Below, in pieces: positions 23,815 through 32,690 of a stretch of DNA of 64,000 nucleotides (within the stretch, counting starts at the first letter, position 1; each line of letters starts with the position of its first letter). The stretch spans positions 1 through 64,000 of the forward strand of contig NZ_JACKSJ010000062.1 of NCBI RefSeq assembly GCF_025821665.1, written 5' to 3'. The translations under genes and the position numbers were made by a program. Origin of the DNA: [Mycobacterium] manitobense (GTDB taxonomy: Bacteria; Actinomycetota; Actinomycetes; Mycobacteriales; Mycobacteriaceae). The notes below the pieces were generated by a model, which worked only from the letters and a program-made list of their open reading frames with translations, was not told the origin of the DNA and ran no database searches.

Positions 23815-24654
23815 TCAGGCCAGCGGGTTGGCGCCGTTGAGCAGCACCCACAGGCCGATACCCGCCCCGGCGCCCAGCAGCAGCGCGACGAACGAGCCGA
23901 CGAACGGCCTGCGCGCCCAGGCGCGACCGGCGTCGAACCCGTACCGCCCCGGACCGGCCAGGATGACCGCGACGACCGCGGCGAGCACGAACACCCGGTA
24001 CTCGTGGCCGTCGGTGAGGAACGCGGACAACCTGGCTTCCTCGTGGGCGACGACCGCCTCGGCGAGCACCCCGTTGATCAGATACGCCAGCGCGCCCGCG
24101 GCGGCCACCGGGGTGAACAGGCCGAGCACCAGCAGCACCCCGGCGGCGATCTGGCCGATGGTGGCCACATAGGTCAGCACGCCGGCGTGCTGGAAGCCCA
24201 GTTCGGTCAGCGTCGTCTCGAACCCGCCGAGGCCGGGACCGCCCCACCACCCGAACGCCTTCTGCAGACCGTGCGAGATCAGCAGCGCGCCGACCGCCAC
24301 CCGGAGCACGAGCAGGCCGAGGTCCTGGGTGCCGCGCCGGCCCGCGGCCCGGACCCGGTCCTCGGCGATGGGGTCGGCGTCGATCTCGGCCGGCTCGGCG
24401 GAGTACGGCGCCATCGCATGGCGCCCGCTGGGCTGGACGTACGGCAGTGGTTCGGGGTCGGCGAGCAGGCCGAGCCCGGGCTCGCCGGTGGTGCCCTTGG
24501 TGGAGTCGTAGCGCGGGATCGCGGTGGTCTCGAAGTCCCCGCCGTAGGTCGAGGTCGGCAGATCGTCTTCCGGGTCGACCAGGCTCGCCGTCGCCGGGCG
24601 GGCCGAGCCGTCGGGCCGTTGCCAGGCGCGCGGGTCCTGAGAGTGACTGGTCAC
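23815..24654 (-). CDS. DoxX family membrane protein (Rv3005c-like)
   Basis: 279 residues: a long acidic, cytosolic N-terminal region (1-110) followed by a DoxX module with about four hydrophobic helices starting LGLLVLRVAVGALLISHGLQK. In M. tuberculosis the orthologue was reported to associate with superoxide dismutase and a thiosulfate sulfurtransferase in oxidative stress defence. GTG 24654 lies 7 bases after TACCCT (24662-24667), indicating a leaderless mRNA. Convergent with cfp6, divergent from lppZ. Confidence 0.88.
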   Translation of the reverse strand: MTSHSQDPRAWQRPDGSARPATASLVDPEDDLPTSTYGGDFETTAIPRYDSTKGTTGEPGLGLLADPEPLPYVQPSGRHAMAPYSAEPAEIDADPIAEDRVRAAGRRGTQDLGLLVLRVAVGALLISHGLQKAFGWWGGPGLGGFETTLTELGFQHAGVLTYVATIGQIAAGVLLVLGLFTPVAAAGALAYLINGVLAEAVVAHEEARLSAFLTDGHEYRVFVLAAVVAVILAGPGRYGFDAGRAWARRPFVGSFVALLLGAGAGIGLWVLLNGANPLA

Positions 24655-24661
24655 GCAGCCC

Positions 24662-24667
24662 AGGGTA
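24662..24667 (-). promoter_or_regulatory. -10 hexamer of leaderless DoxX gene
   Basis: TACCCT on the minus strand, 7 bases before GTG 24654. Confidence 0.45.
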
Positions 24668-24766
24668 AGTGCAAATCACCCCCGAACCGGGGATTTACCA
24701 CGGCGCTGTGACCGCGTTTCGGCAGGTGGGCGAACACCGGCGTGGCGGGCACCGCCCGGCGATCCG

Positions 24767-24772
24767 TAATCT
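24767..24772 (+). promoter_or_regulatory. -10 hexamer of leaderless lppZ
   Basis: TAATCT, close to the TATAAT ideal, ends 7 bases before ATG 24780 of lppZ, with no ribosome site between. Confidence 0.5.
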
Positions 24773-24779
24773 GGCTCGC

Positions 24780-25898
24780 ATGAGGACGCGCCGGCCGGTC
24801 ATGGGTGTGTTCGTGCTGTTGTGCGCCGTCGTGGTCGGGTCGGGTTGCGCCCGCTTCGACGAGGCGCAGTCGCAGCCGTTCACCACCGAGCCGGAGATGA
24901 AGCCGCCGCCGAGTTCGGCGCCGCCACCCCCACCGCCGCTGCCGCCCAATCCGTTTCCGAAGCAGTGCCCGGCGCCCGGAGTCATGCAGGGCTGCCTGGA
25001 GAGCACGAGCGGCCTGATCATGCTGCCCGACGGCCAGTCCGCGCTGGTCGCCGAGCGCACCACCGGCGCGGTCAAGGAGGTCGCGGTCCGCGCCGAGCCC
25101 AAGGTGAAGACCACCATCGGAGTCGACGGGTCCGGCGACGGTGGCCTGATGGACATCGTCATGTCGCCGACCTACGCACAGGACCGGCTGATGTACGCCT
25201 ACGTCAGCACGCCGTCGGACAACCGCGTCGTGCGCATCGCCGACGGCGACATCCCCAAGCCCATCCTGACCGGCATCCCCAAGGGCGCCACCGGCAACTC
25301 GGGATCGCTGATCTTCACCAGCCCGACGACGCTGCTGGTGCAGACCGGCGACGCAGGCAACCCCGCGCAGGCCGCCGATCCCGGCTCACTGGCCGGCAAG
25401 GTGCTGCGCATCGAGCAGCCGACCACGGTCAACCAGGCGCCGACGACGACCGCGCTGAGCGGGCTCGGGGCGGGTGGCTCCATGTGCATCGACCCGTCCG
25501 ACGGCGCCCTCTACGTCACCGACCGCACGCCCACCGCGGACCGGCTGCAGCGGGTCACCAAGGACTCGGCGGTCTCGACCGTGTGGACGTGGCCGGACCG
25601 GCCGGGCGCGGCCGGGTGCGCGGCACTCGACGGCACCGTGCTGGTGAACCTGGTGAACACCAAGCAGACGGTGGCGGTGCGAATGGCACCGGACACCGGA
25701 GCGGTCACCGGCGAGCCGGAGGTGCTGCGCCAGGACACCCACGGCCACGCCTGGGCGCTGCAGCTCTCCCCCGACGGCAACGTGTGGGGCGCCACGGTCA
25801 ACAAGACCGCGGGTGACGCCGAGAAGCTCGACGACGTGGTCTTCCCGCTGTTCCCGCAGGGCGGCGGTTTCCCGCGCAGCAACGCCGACAACACCTGA
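24780..25898 (+). CDS. lppZ: Lipoprotein LppZ (glucose/sorbosone dehydrogenase-like propeller)
   Basis: A 372-residue exported lipoprotein. The signal peptide (residues 1-22) ends in VVGSGC, a degenerate lipobox whose Cys would be lipidated. A Pro-rich linker follows (APPPPPPLPPNPFPKQ). The rest resembles a six-bladed propeller of the glucose/sorbosone dehydrogenase type (SGDGGLMDIVMSPTYAQDRL, LLVQTGDAGN). Its biochemical role is unknown. Start chosen at ATG 24780 because of the signal peptide and the leaderless -10. Confidence 0.93.
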   Translation: MRTRRPVMGVFVLLCAVVVGSGCARFDEAQSQPFTTEPEMKPPPSSAPPPPPPLPPNPFPKQCPAPGVMQGCLESTSGLIMLPDGQSALVAERTTGAVKEVAVRAEPKVKTTIGVDGSGDGGLMDIVMSPTYAQDRLMYAYVSTPSDNRVVRIADGDIPKPILTGIPKGATGNSGSLIFTSPTTLLVQTGDAGNPAQAADPGSLAGKVLRIEQPTTVNQAPTTTALSGLGAGGSMCIDPSDGALYVTDRTPTADRLQRVTKDSAVSTVWTWPDRPGAAGCAALDGTVLVNLVNTKQTVAVRMAPDTGAVTGEPEVLRQDTHGHAWALQLSPDGNVWGATVNKTAGDAEKLDDVVFPLFPQGGGFPRSNADNT

Positions 25899-25943
25899 TC
25901 CGACGATCGCCGCGTGGGAGGGACTGGTCCCCGCGCGGGGGGA

Positions 25944-27584
25944 CTAATCCCCCGCCGCCACCAGTGAGCGCAGTTGCAGGCCGGGGTTGTCCCGTTCGAC
26001 GCTCTGCAGGCGCCACGGGGTGGAGAACACCGCGAGGATGACGCCGTCGGTCCGGGTGAAGACCTCGACGGACGCCTGCTTCTGCAGCAGCTCGACGTCG
26101 GCGGGGTCGGCGGCGCGCGCGACGGTGTACGGCAGCGGCTCGAGCGCGATCGGCGCGGCGAACTCGGCGGCCATCCGGTGGGTGGCCACCTCGAACTGCA
26201 TCGGCCCCACCGCGGCGAAGACCGGCGCCTGGTCACCGCGCCGGTCCGAGCGCAGCACCTGCACGACGCCTTCCTGCTCGAGTTGCTCGATGCCCTTACG
26301 GAACTGCTTGTGCTTACTGGGATCCGTGCCCCGCGCGACCGCGAAATGCTCGGGCGAGAAGCTCGGTATCGGCGGGTACTGCACGGCGATGTCCCGGTAG
26401 AGGGTGTCGCCCGGACGCAGCGATGCGGCGTTGGCGAGCCCGATGACATCGCCCGGCCAGGCGGTGTCCAGAGTGGAACGGTTCTGACCGAAGACCGATT
26501 GCGCGTACTTGGTCACGAACGGCTTGCCGGTGGCGGCGTGGGTGAGCACCTCGCCGCGCTCGAACGTGCCCGAGACCACCCGGGCGTACGCGATCCGGTC
26601 ACGGTGCGCGGAATCCATGCCCGCCTGGACCTTGAACACGAACGCGCTGAACGGCGACGAGGCGTCTCGCCGGTTGCCGTCGACATCGAGCTGACCGTTC
26701 GGCGACGGCGCCAGCTGCGCGAGGACGTCGAGCAGCTGGTTCACCCCGAAGTTGAGGATGGCCGAGGTGAAGAGGACCGGTGTCGAAGTACACCGCAGGA
26801 ACGAGTCCCGGTCGAAGTCGGCGCCGTCGGCGGACAGCAGCTCCGACTCCTCGATCGCGTTGTCCCAGTCGATGCCCGCGATCTCGTGGGCGCGGGCGGC
26901 GTCGATGTGTTCTTCGGGCGCGGCGGTGGCACCGCCGGCTGTGCGGGTGTACTTGATGTATTCGCCGGTACGGCGGTCGAGGACGCCCTTGAAGTCGCCG
27001 GCGATACCGACCGGCCACGTCAACGGCGTGGTCTGCAGCTGAATGCGCTCGTGGATCTCGTCCATCAACTCCAGCGCGTGGCGACCCGGCCGGTCCCATT
27101 TGTTGACCACCGTGATGATCGGAATGCCCCGATGGCGGCAGACCTGAAACAGCTTCAGCGTCTGGGGTTCCAGGCCCTTGGCGGCGTCGATGAGCATCAC
27201 CGCGCAGTCCACGGCCGTCAGCACCCGGTAGGTGTCCTCGGAGAAGTCGGCGTGGCCGGGAGTGTCGAGGAGATTGATGACGCAGGTGTCCCCGTGCTGC
27301 GTCCGGTACGGGAACTGCAGCGCCGTCGAGGTGATCGAGATCCCGCGGGCCTTCTCCATCTCCATCCAGTCCGAGACGGTGGCGCGACGGCCGGCCTTGC
27401 CGTGGATCGCGCCCGCCTCGGTGATCGCCTTGGCGTGCAGCACCAGCGCCTCGGTCAGCGTGGACTTACCGGCGTCGGGATGGCTGATCACCGCGAACGT
27501 TCTGCGACGTCGCGCTTCGGCGGAGATGCGGTCTGCCTTGGGCCCCGTGGCGGCCGTCGACACACCGGAGGCGGTATCGGTCAT
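25944..27584 (-). CDS. prfC: Peptide chain release factor 3 (RF3)
   Basis: Translational GTPase that recycles RF1/RF2 from the ribosome after termination. The 546 residues carry G1 SHPDAGKST, the switch I/II elements with DTPGHADFSEDTYR, and G4 NKWDRPGR. The C-terminal domain contains GDTLYRDIAVQYPPIPSFSPEHFA. ATG 27584 lies 10 bases after a TACCAT hexamer (27595-27600), giving a 3-4 base leader. I recall RF3 being patchy in mycobacteria and absent from M. tuberculosis; here it is inserted between lppZ and gatB. Confidence 0.95.
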   Translation of the reverse strand: MTDTASGVSTAATGPKADRISAEARRRRTFAVISHPDAGKSTLTEALVLHAKAITEAGAIHGKAGRRATVSDWMEMEKARGISITSTALQFPYRTQHGDTCVINLLDTPGHADFSEDTYRVLTAVDCAVMLIDAAKGLEPQTLKLFQVCRHRGIPIITVVNKWDRPGRHALELMDEIHERIQLQTTPLTWPVGIAGDFKGVLDRRTGEYIKYTRTAGGATAAPEEHIDAARAHEIAGIDWDNAIEESELLSADGADFDRDSFLRCTSTPVLFTSAILNFGVNQLLDVLAQLAPSPNGQLDVDGNRRDASSPFSAFVFKVQAGMDSAHRDRIAYARVVSGTFERGEVLTHAATGKPFVTKYAQSVFGQNRSTLDTAWPGDVIGLANAASLRPGDTLYRDIAVQYPPIPSFSPEHFAVARGTDPSKHKQFRKGIEQLEQEGVVQVLRSDRRGDQAPVFAAVGPMQFEVATHRMAAEFAAPIALEPLPYTVARAADPADVELLQKQASVEVFTRTDGVILAVFSTPWRLQSVERDNPGLQLRSLVAAGD

Positions 27585-27635
27585 TGCACCGTCAATGGTA
27601 TTGGCCGTGGCGGTGAAACCGATAATCGCGGCGGC

Positions 27636-28130
27636 CTAGGCCTGCAGTGCGAGATGCATCACGTGCAGGCCCACCAGACCGTGCGTGCGCGAACGGAAGG
27701 CGCCCGGGACGGTGCCCACGATCTCGAATCCCAGCGACTGCCACAGCCGCACCGCGCGGGTGTTGGTCTCGACCACAGCGTTGAACTGGATCGCCCGGTA
27801 GCCGTTGCGCCGGTGCCAGTCGATCACCCATTCGGCCATCGCCCGCCCCGTCCCGCGCACCTGCAGCCGGGGATCGACCATGAAACTGGCGGTGCCGACG
27901 TGATCACCACGGCCGGGGCGATTGGGGCCCATCTTCGCGGTGCCGACCACCCTGCCATCCGTCACGGCCACGATGGCGTGCGCAGGCGGCGGCTCGAGCC
28001 AGAGTCGCGCGATCTCGTCGTCGGTCAGCTTTTCGGGGTAGGCGTAGCTCTCGCCGTCGGCGACCACCGGGCGGAAGATCGCGGCGATCTCCCGGACGTC
28101 GTCGGCGGCAGCGGCCCGGATCTCCAGCAC
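27636..28130 (-). CDS. GNAT family N-acetyltransferase
   Basis: A 164-residue GNAT acetyltransferase using acetyl-CoA. The acetyl-CoA pyrophosphate-binding motif reads VDPRLQVRGTGRAMAEW, and the C-terminal VVETNTRAVRLWQSLGFEIVG is typical of motif B. The substrate is unknown. GTG 28130 sits 6 bases after the gatB stop, so it is probably expressed from the gatB mRNA. Confidence 0.88.
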   Translation of the reverse strand: MLEIRAAAADDVREIAAIFRPVVADGESYAYPEKLTDDEIARLWLEPPPAHAIVAVTDGRVVGTAKMGPNRPGRGDHVGTASFMVDPRLQVRGTGRAMAEWVIDWHRRNGYRAIQFNAVVETNTRAVRLWQSLGFEIVGTVPGAFRSRTHGLVGLHVMHLALQA

Positions 28131-28136
28131 GGCCGA

Positions 28137-29639
28137 TCAGCCGCAGGCGGCGAGGACCAGTTCGCGGACGCGGGCGGCGTCGGCCTGACCCCTGGTGGCC
28201 TTCATCACGGCGCCGACGATCGCGCCTGCGGCCTGGACCTTGCCGCCGCGGATCTTCTCCACGATGTCGGGGTTGGCGGCCAGCGCCTCGTCCACCGCCG
28301 CCTGGATCACGGAGTCGTCGCGCACGACCGCCAGACCGCGGTCGGCCATCACCTGCTCGGGGTCGCCCTCGCCGGCGAGCACTCCCTCGATCACCTGGCG
28401 GGCCAGCTTGTTCGACAGCTTGCCGTCGTCGACGAGCTTGATCACAGCGGCCACCTGTGCGGGCGTGATGGACAGCGCGTCGAGCTCGACGCCGGCCTCG
28501 TTGGCCTTCTGCACCAGGTAGTTCCCCCACCAGGCGCGGGCCTGGTCGCCGGATGCGCCGTGCGCGACCGTCGCGGTGATCAGGTCGAGTGCACCGATGT
28601 TGACCAGGTCGCGCATCACCTCGTCGGAGATGTCCCAGTCCTGTTGAATCCGCTTGCGCGACAACCACGGCAGCTCCGGGATGGTGCCGCGGAGCTGCTC
28701 GATGAGCTCCGCGCTGGGCGCCACCGCCTCGAGATCCGGCTCGGGGAAATACCGGTAGTCCTGTGCGGTCTCCTTGCTCCGGCCCGGCGAGGTGTAGCCG
28801 TCCTCGTGGAAGTGGCGGGTCTCCTGCACGATCCGGCCACCCGACTCGAGCACGGCGGCCTGCCTGCGCATCTCGTAGCGCACCGCGACCTCGACGCTCT
28901 TGAGCGAGTTGACGTTCTTGGTCTCGGTGCGGGTGCCGAACTCGGCCTGGCCGATCGGCTTCAGCGACAGGTTCGAATCGCACCGCATGGAGCCCTGATC
29001 CATCCGGACATCGGAGACACCCAAGGCCCGCAGCAGATCCCGCAGTGCCGTGACGTATGCCCTGGCGATCTCGGGAGCGCGGGCCCCTGCGCCTTCGATC
29101 GGCCTGCTGACGATCTCGATCAGCGGCACCCCGGCACGGTTGAAGTCGGCCAGCGAATGCGTCGCCCCCGCGATCCGGCCGGTGTCACTGCCCAGGTGGG
29201 TCAGCTTGCCGGTGTCCTCCTCCATGTGCGCGCGCTCGATCTCCACCCGCCAGGTGCTGCCGTCGTCCAGCGGCACGTCGAGGTGCCCGTTGATGGCGAT
29301 CGGCTCGTCGTACTGCGAGATCTGGTAGTTCTTCGGCTGGTCCGGATAGAAGTAGTTCTTCCGGGCGAACCGGCACCACGGGACGATCTCGCAGTTGAGC
29401 GCCAGCCCGATCCGGATCGCCGACTCCACCGCCGACTGGTTGATCACCGGCAGCGACCCCGGCAGCCCCAGGCACACCGGGCACACCTGAGTGTTGGGCT
29501 CGGCGCCGAAGGCGTTGGCGCACCCGCAGAACATCTTGGTCGCCGTCGACAGCTCGACGTGCACCTCCATGCCCATCACGGGTTCGTAGCGCGCGATGAC
29601 CTCGTCGTAGTCGAGCAACTCGGCGGTAGCGGCAGTCAT
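28137..29639 (-). CDS. gatB: Aspartyl/glutamyl-tRNA(Asn/Gln) amidotransferase subunit B
   Basis: tRNA-binding subunit of GatCAB, which phosphorylates and amidates Glu-tRNA-Gln and Asp-tRNA-Asn. The 500 residues start with the conserved [20 protein letters not shown], include zinc ligands in CGCANAF and [15 protein letters not shown], and end with a YqeY-like tail domain (about residues 355-500). ATG 29639 lies 7 bases after TAACAT (29647-29652), so the transcript is probably leaderless. GatC and GatA are encoded about 4-6 kb away, not adjacent. Confidence 0.97.
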   Translation of the reverse strand: MTAATAELLDYDEVIARYEPVMGMEVHVELSTATKMFCGCANAFGAEPNTQVCPVCLGLPGSLPVINQSAVESAIRIGLALNCEIVPWCRFARKNYFYPDQPKNYQISQYDEPIAINGHLDVPLDDGSTWRVEIERAHMEEDTGKLTHLGSDTGRIAGATHSLADFNRAGVPLIEIVSRPIEGAGARAPEIARAYVTALRDLLRALGVSDVRMDQGSMRCDSNLSLKPIGQAEFGTRTETKNVNSLKSVEVAVRYEMRRQAAVLESGGRIVQETRHFHEDGYTSPGRSKETAQDYRYFPEPDLEAVAPSAELIEQLRGTIPELPWLSRKRIQQDWDISDEVMRDLVNIGALDLITATVAHGASGDQARAWWGNYLVQKANEAGVELDALSITPAQVAAVIKLVDDGKLSNKLARQVIEGVLAGEGDPEQVMADRGLAVVRDDSVIQAAVDEALAANPDIVEKIRGGKVQAAGAIVGAVMKATRGQADAARVRELVLAACG

Positions 29640-29646
29640 ACCAGCG

Positions 29647-29652
29647 ATGTTA
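29647..29652 (-). promoter_or_regulatory. -10 hexamer of leaderless gatB
   Basis: TAACAT on the minus strand, 7 bases before ATG 29639. Confidence 0.5.
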
Positions 29653-29656
29653 GTGG

Positions 29657-30136
29657 TCAGGACTCGGCCAGCTTCGGGTGCACGCCCGGCTTGAGCGCCA
29701 GTCCGGTGGACACCCGTTGCAGCAGGCGCAGGAACTCGGCGCGCTCGGCGGACGTCAGCGTCGCGGCGATCTCGTTCTCCTGTGCACGGCCCTGCGCGTC
29801 GAGTGCCGGAAGCAGGTCGCGCGCCTTGTCGGTGAGCGTGACGGCGAACGCCCGCCGGTCGCGGGGGTGCGGCTTGCGGGTCACCAGGCCCTCACGCTCG
29901 AGGGTGTCCACGACGCCGACCATCACGTTGCGGTGGATTCCCAGCCGCGACGACAGCTGACGCTGGGACTGTCCGTCGTCGGCGTGCAGTGCCATCAGCA
30001 CCGCGTAGGTGCGCGGCCCCACCCCGAAGGGCTGCAGGCGCGCGACGAAGTCGTCGGCGACGAGCACGCCCAGCTGCGACAGCAGGAACGGGATGCGCTC
30101 ATGGAGTTCGGCGATGCCCGGTGAATCCTCGGTCAT
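29657..30136 (-). CDS. MarR-family transcriptional regulator
   Basis: A 159-residue winged-helix regulator. The recognition region [28 protein letters not shown] (residues about 56-83) and wing [16 protein letters not shown] are typical of MarR, which usually represses itself and a divergent target in response to a small phenolic or oxidative ligand. The divergent partner is the NmrA-like gene at 30206, and dyads lie in the shared promoter. Confidence 0.92.
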   Translation of the reverse strand: MTEDSPGIAELHERIPFLLSQLGVLVADDFVARLQPFGVGPRTYAVLMALHADDGQSQRQLSSRLGIHRNVMVGVVDTLEREGLVTRKPHPRDRRAFAVTLTDKARDLLPALDAQGRAQENEIAATLTSAERAEFLRLLQRVSTGLALKPGVHPKLAES

Positions 30137-30152
30137 GTCAGCACACTAGCCC

Positions 30153-30196
30153 TATCAGTGATTGTCACATACAGTGATAATCATTAATCGTGACAA
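30153..30196. promoter_or_regulatory. Candidate MarR operator region
   Basis: Two nested dyads occupy the 69-bp divergent intergenic region. TTGTCAC at 30162-30168 is the perfect complement of GTGACAA at 30190-30196, and TATCAGTG at 30153-30160 pairs with CAGTGATA at 30172-30179 in 7 of 8 positions. The right half reaches the ribosome site of the NmrA-like gene. Confidence 0.45.
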
Positions 30197-30205
30197 GGAG
30201 CCGCC

Positions 30206-30901
30206 ATGAACCTCGTCATCCTCGGCGCCAACGGGCAGACCGGCAGGCTGCTGACGCGCCGCGCGGTCGACCGCGGACTCTCCGCGGTCGCCGTCACCCG
30301 CCGCCCGCAGGACTTTCCGTTCGCCCACCCGAACCTGCGGGTCGCCCGTGCCGACGTGCGCGACGCCGCCTCGCTCGAAGACGTCATCGATGGCGCCGAC
30401 GCGGTGGTGTCCACCCTCGGGGTGCCGATGAGCCGCCGCCCGATCGACACCTACTCCGCCGGCGCGACGAACGTGGTCGCGGCCATGCGACGGGCCGGCG
30501 CCGCACGCCTGGTCGTCGTGAGCTCGACCGCGGTCGCGAACTACCCGGGCCGCACCGGCGCACCGGTGGCGCTGCGCGTCGTCGAACCGATCCTGAAGAA
30601 CACCCTCGGAAAGTCCACCTACGCCGACCAGCGCCGCATGGAGGCCATGGTGAGCAGCAGCGGCCTCGATTGGACGGTGGTGCGCCCGTCCGGTTTGTTC
30701 GACCTACCGCACGTCACCGAATATGTTGCCGGGCATCGTGATCCGATCGGAGCATTCACCTCGCGCGCCGATCTGGCGGACTACCTGCTGCACTCGGCGG
30801 TCACCGCGGACGGGGACCGTGGCGTGGTGACGATCTCCACGGTCACCGACACCCCGACGCTGTGGCAGATGGTGCGCCGCGAAGCGTTCGCCGGCGCCTG
30901 A
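30206..30901 (+). CDS. NmrA-like NAD(P)-binding oxidoreductase (atypical SDR)
   Basis: 231 residues with an N-terminal Rossmann motif VILGANGQTGRLLTRRA and an extended SDR-like body (ADAVVSTLGVPM, VVVSSTAVANYPG). Members bind NAD(P) as redox sensors or reduce quinones or flavins; the catalytic Tyr-x3-Lys can only be placed tentatively at YADQRR. ATG 30206 has AAGGAG five bases upstream. Probably repressed by the divergent MarR protein. Confidence 0.88.
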   Translation: MNLVILGANGQTGRLLTRRAVDRGLSAVAVTRRPQDFPFAHPNLRVARADVRDAASLEDVIDGADAVVSTLGVPMSRRPIDTYSAGATNVVAAMRRAGAARLVVVSSTAVANYPGRTGAPVALRVVEPILKNTLGKSTYADQRRMEAMVSSSGLDWTVVRPSGLFDLPHVTEYVAGHRDPIGAFTSRADLADYLLHSAVTADGDRGVVTISTVTDTPTLWQMVRREAFAGA

Positions 30902-30903
30902 GG

Positions 30904-31935
30904 TCAGCCGAAGAACTCGGCGGCGTCGTCGTAACGGCTCTGCGGCACCAGCTTCAGTTGGCGCACCGCATCGGCGAGCGGCACCCGGCCGATCTCCTGA
31001 CCCCGCAGGGACACCATCATCCCGAACTCGCCGGCATGGGCGGCGTCCGCGGCGTTCACGCCGAAGCGGGTGGCCAGCACGCGGTCGAACGGCGTGGGCG
31101 TACCGCCGCGCTGGACATGGCCGAGGACCGTCACCCGGACCTCCTTATTGATCCGCTTCTCGACCTCCATCGCCAGCTGCTGCGCGACGCCCGTGAACCG
31201 CTCGTGCCCGAACTCGTCGATTCCGCCCTGGCGCAACTGCATCGAGCCCTCGGCCGGCTTGGCGCCCTCGGCCACCACGCAGATGAAGTGCGAGTCGCCC
31301 CGCACGAAGCGCGCCTTGACCAGCCGGCACACCTCCTCGATGTCGAACGGCTGCTCGGGGATCAGCGTCATGTGGGCTCCGGAAGCCATGCCGGCCCCCA
31401 ACGCGATCCAGCCCGCATGGCGGCCCATCACCTCGACGAGCATCACCCGCTGATGGGATTCGGCCGTGCTGTGCAGACGGTCGATCGCCTCCGTCGCCAC
31501 GTTCAGCGCGGTGTCGTGGCCGAAAGTCACGTCAGTGAAGTCGATGTCGTTGTCGATGGTCTTGGGCACGCCGACCACCGGGACGTTCTCCTCGGACAGC
31601 CAGTGCGCGGCAGTCAGCGTGCCCTCGCCGCCGATCGGGATCAGCACGTCGATGCCGTTGTCGTCGAGGGTCTGCTTGATCTGGTCCAGCCCGGCGCGCA
31701 GCTTGTCCGGATTGGTGCGCGCCGTGCCGAGGATGGTGCCGCCCTTGGCCAGCAGGCGGTCGTTGCGGTCGTCGTTCTTGAGCTGGATGCGGCGATCCTC
31801 CAGCAGGCCCCGCCACCCGTCGAGGAAGCCGACGACCGACGAGCCGTAACGGACGTCGCAGGTGCGGACCACCGCGCGGATCACCGCGTTCAGGCCAGGA
31901 CAGTCACCGCCACCGGTGAGAACTCCGATCCGCAT
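30904..31935 (-). CDS. pfkA: 6-phosphofructokinase
   Basis: Phosphorylates fructose 6-phosphate in the committed step of glycolysis. The 343 residues match Rv3010c. The ATP site opens with [21 protein letters not shown], and the catalytic PKTIDNDI with [13 protein letters not shown] is conserved. GGEGTLTAA replaces the GGDGS of ATP-PFKs, a mycobacterial-type variant also seen in some PPi-linked relatives, so donor use should be judged experimentally. The ATG at 31935 lies inside the end of the response regulator gene (32-base overlap). Confidence 0.95.
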   Translation of the reverse strand: MRIGVLTGGGDCPGLNAVIRAVVRTCDVRYGSSVVGFLDGWRGLLEDRRIQLKNDDRNDRLLAKGGTILGTARTNPDKLRAGLDQIKQTLDDNGIDVLIPIGGEGTLTAAHWLSEENVPVVGVPKTIDNDIDFTDVTFGHDTALNVATEAIDRLHSTAESHQRVMLVEVMGRHAGWIALGAGMASGAHMTLIPEQPFDIEEVCRLVKARFVRGDSHFICVVAEGAKPAEGSMQLRQGGIDEFGHERFTGVAQQLAMEVEKRINKEVRVTVLGHVQRGGTPTPFDRVLATRFGVNAADAAHAGEFGMMVSLRGQEIGRVPLADAVRQLKLVPQSRYDDAAEFFG

Positions 31936-32665
31936 GATCTATACCGTTCCTCGCGTGCGCATGGACCCCGATCCTGCCAGCATCGTCGGTTCGCGGCTCG
32001 TCAGCGGCGGAACGGGCGAACGGGGACACCAGCCCTGATTCGTAGGCGATCACCACGGCCTGCGCGCGGTCGCGCAGCCCGAGCTTCGAGAAGATCCTGC
32101 CGACATGTGTTTTCACCGTCTCCTCCGAGACCACCAGACCCGCCGCGATCTCGGCATTCGACATCCCGCGGGCCAGCAGCTCCAGGACCTCGGTCTCCCG
32201 TGGTGTCAGACGCGCCAGCTCGTCGGTGCAGCGGTGCGGCGCGGCATGCCGGCTCATCAGGTCCGCGATCACGCGCCGGGTGACCGACGGCGCCAGCAGT
32301 GCGTCGCCCGCCGCGACGACGCGCACCGCACGAATCAGCTCGTCGGCTGGCGCGTCCTTGAGCAGGAAGCCGCTGGCTCCGGCTCGCAACGCCGCGTAGA
32401 CGTAGTCGTCGACGTCGAAGGTGGTCAGCATGAGAACCTTCGACGTGGTCTGGGCCAGGACCTCCGTGGCGGCGTCCAACCCGTTCATCTCCGGCATCCG
32501 CACGTCCATCAACACCACGTCCGGCGCCGAGGTGAGCACACCGGCCACGGCGTCGCGCCCGTTGGCCGCGTCACCCACCACGTTGATGTCGGGCTGGGCC
32601 GCCAGCAGCGCGCCGAAGCCCTGCCGCACCATCGCCTGGTCGTCGGCGATGAAGGTGGTGATCAT
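31904..32665 (-). CDS. NarL/LuxR-type response regulator
   Basis: 253 residues: a receiver domain with phospho-acceptor Asp54 in [13 protein letters not shown], the acidic pocket ADDQ, and a conserved Lys in FLLKDAP. A LuxR-type helix-turn-helix follows ([22 protein letters not shown]), then an unusual 35-residue polar, His/Arg-rich tail. That tail runs over the start of pfkA. Cognate kinase is the adjacent upstream gene, 25 bases away. Targets are unknown; autoregulation of this cluster is an inference. Confidence 0.95.
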   Translation of the reverse strand: MITTFIADDQAMVRQGFGALLAAQPDINVVGDAANGRDAVAGVLTSAPDVVLMDVRMPEMNGLDAATEVLAQTTSKVLMLTTFDVDDYVYAALRAGASGFLLKDAPADELIRAVRVVAAGDALLAPSVTRRVIADLMSRHAAPHRCTDELARLTPRETEVLELLARGMSNAEIAAGLVVSEETVKTHVGRIFSKLGLRDRAQAVVIAYESGLVSPFARSAADEPRTDDAGRIGVHAHARNGIDHADRSSHRWR

Positions 32666-32690
32666 CGGCGAACCGGGCGCGGGGGGACCG

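Noticed and set aside
25974-29960. A 1,328-codon open frame on the plus strand
   Set aside because: It is the reverse complement of prfC, a GNAT gene, gatB and the MarR gene, all of which have family motifs. High GC content leaves long antisense frames without stops.
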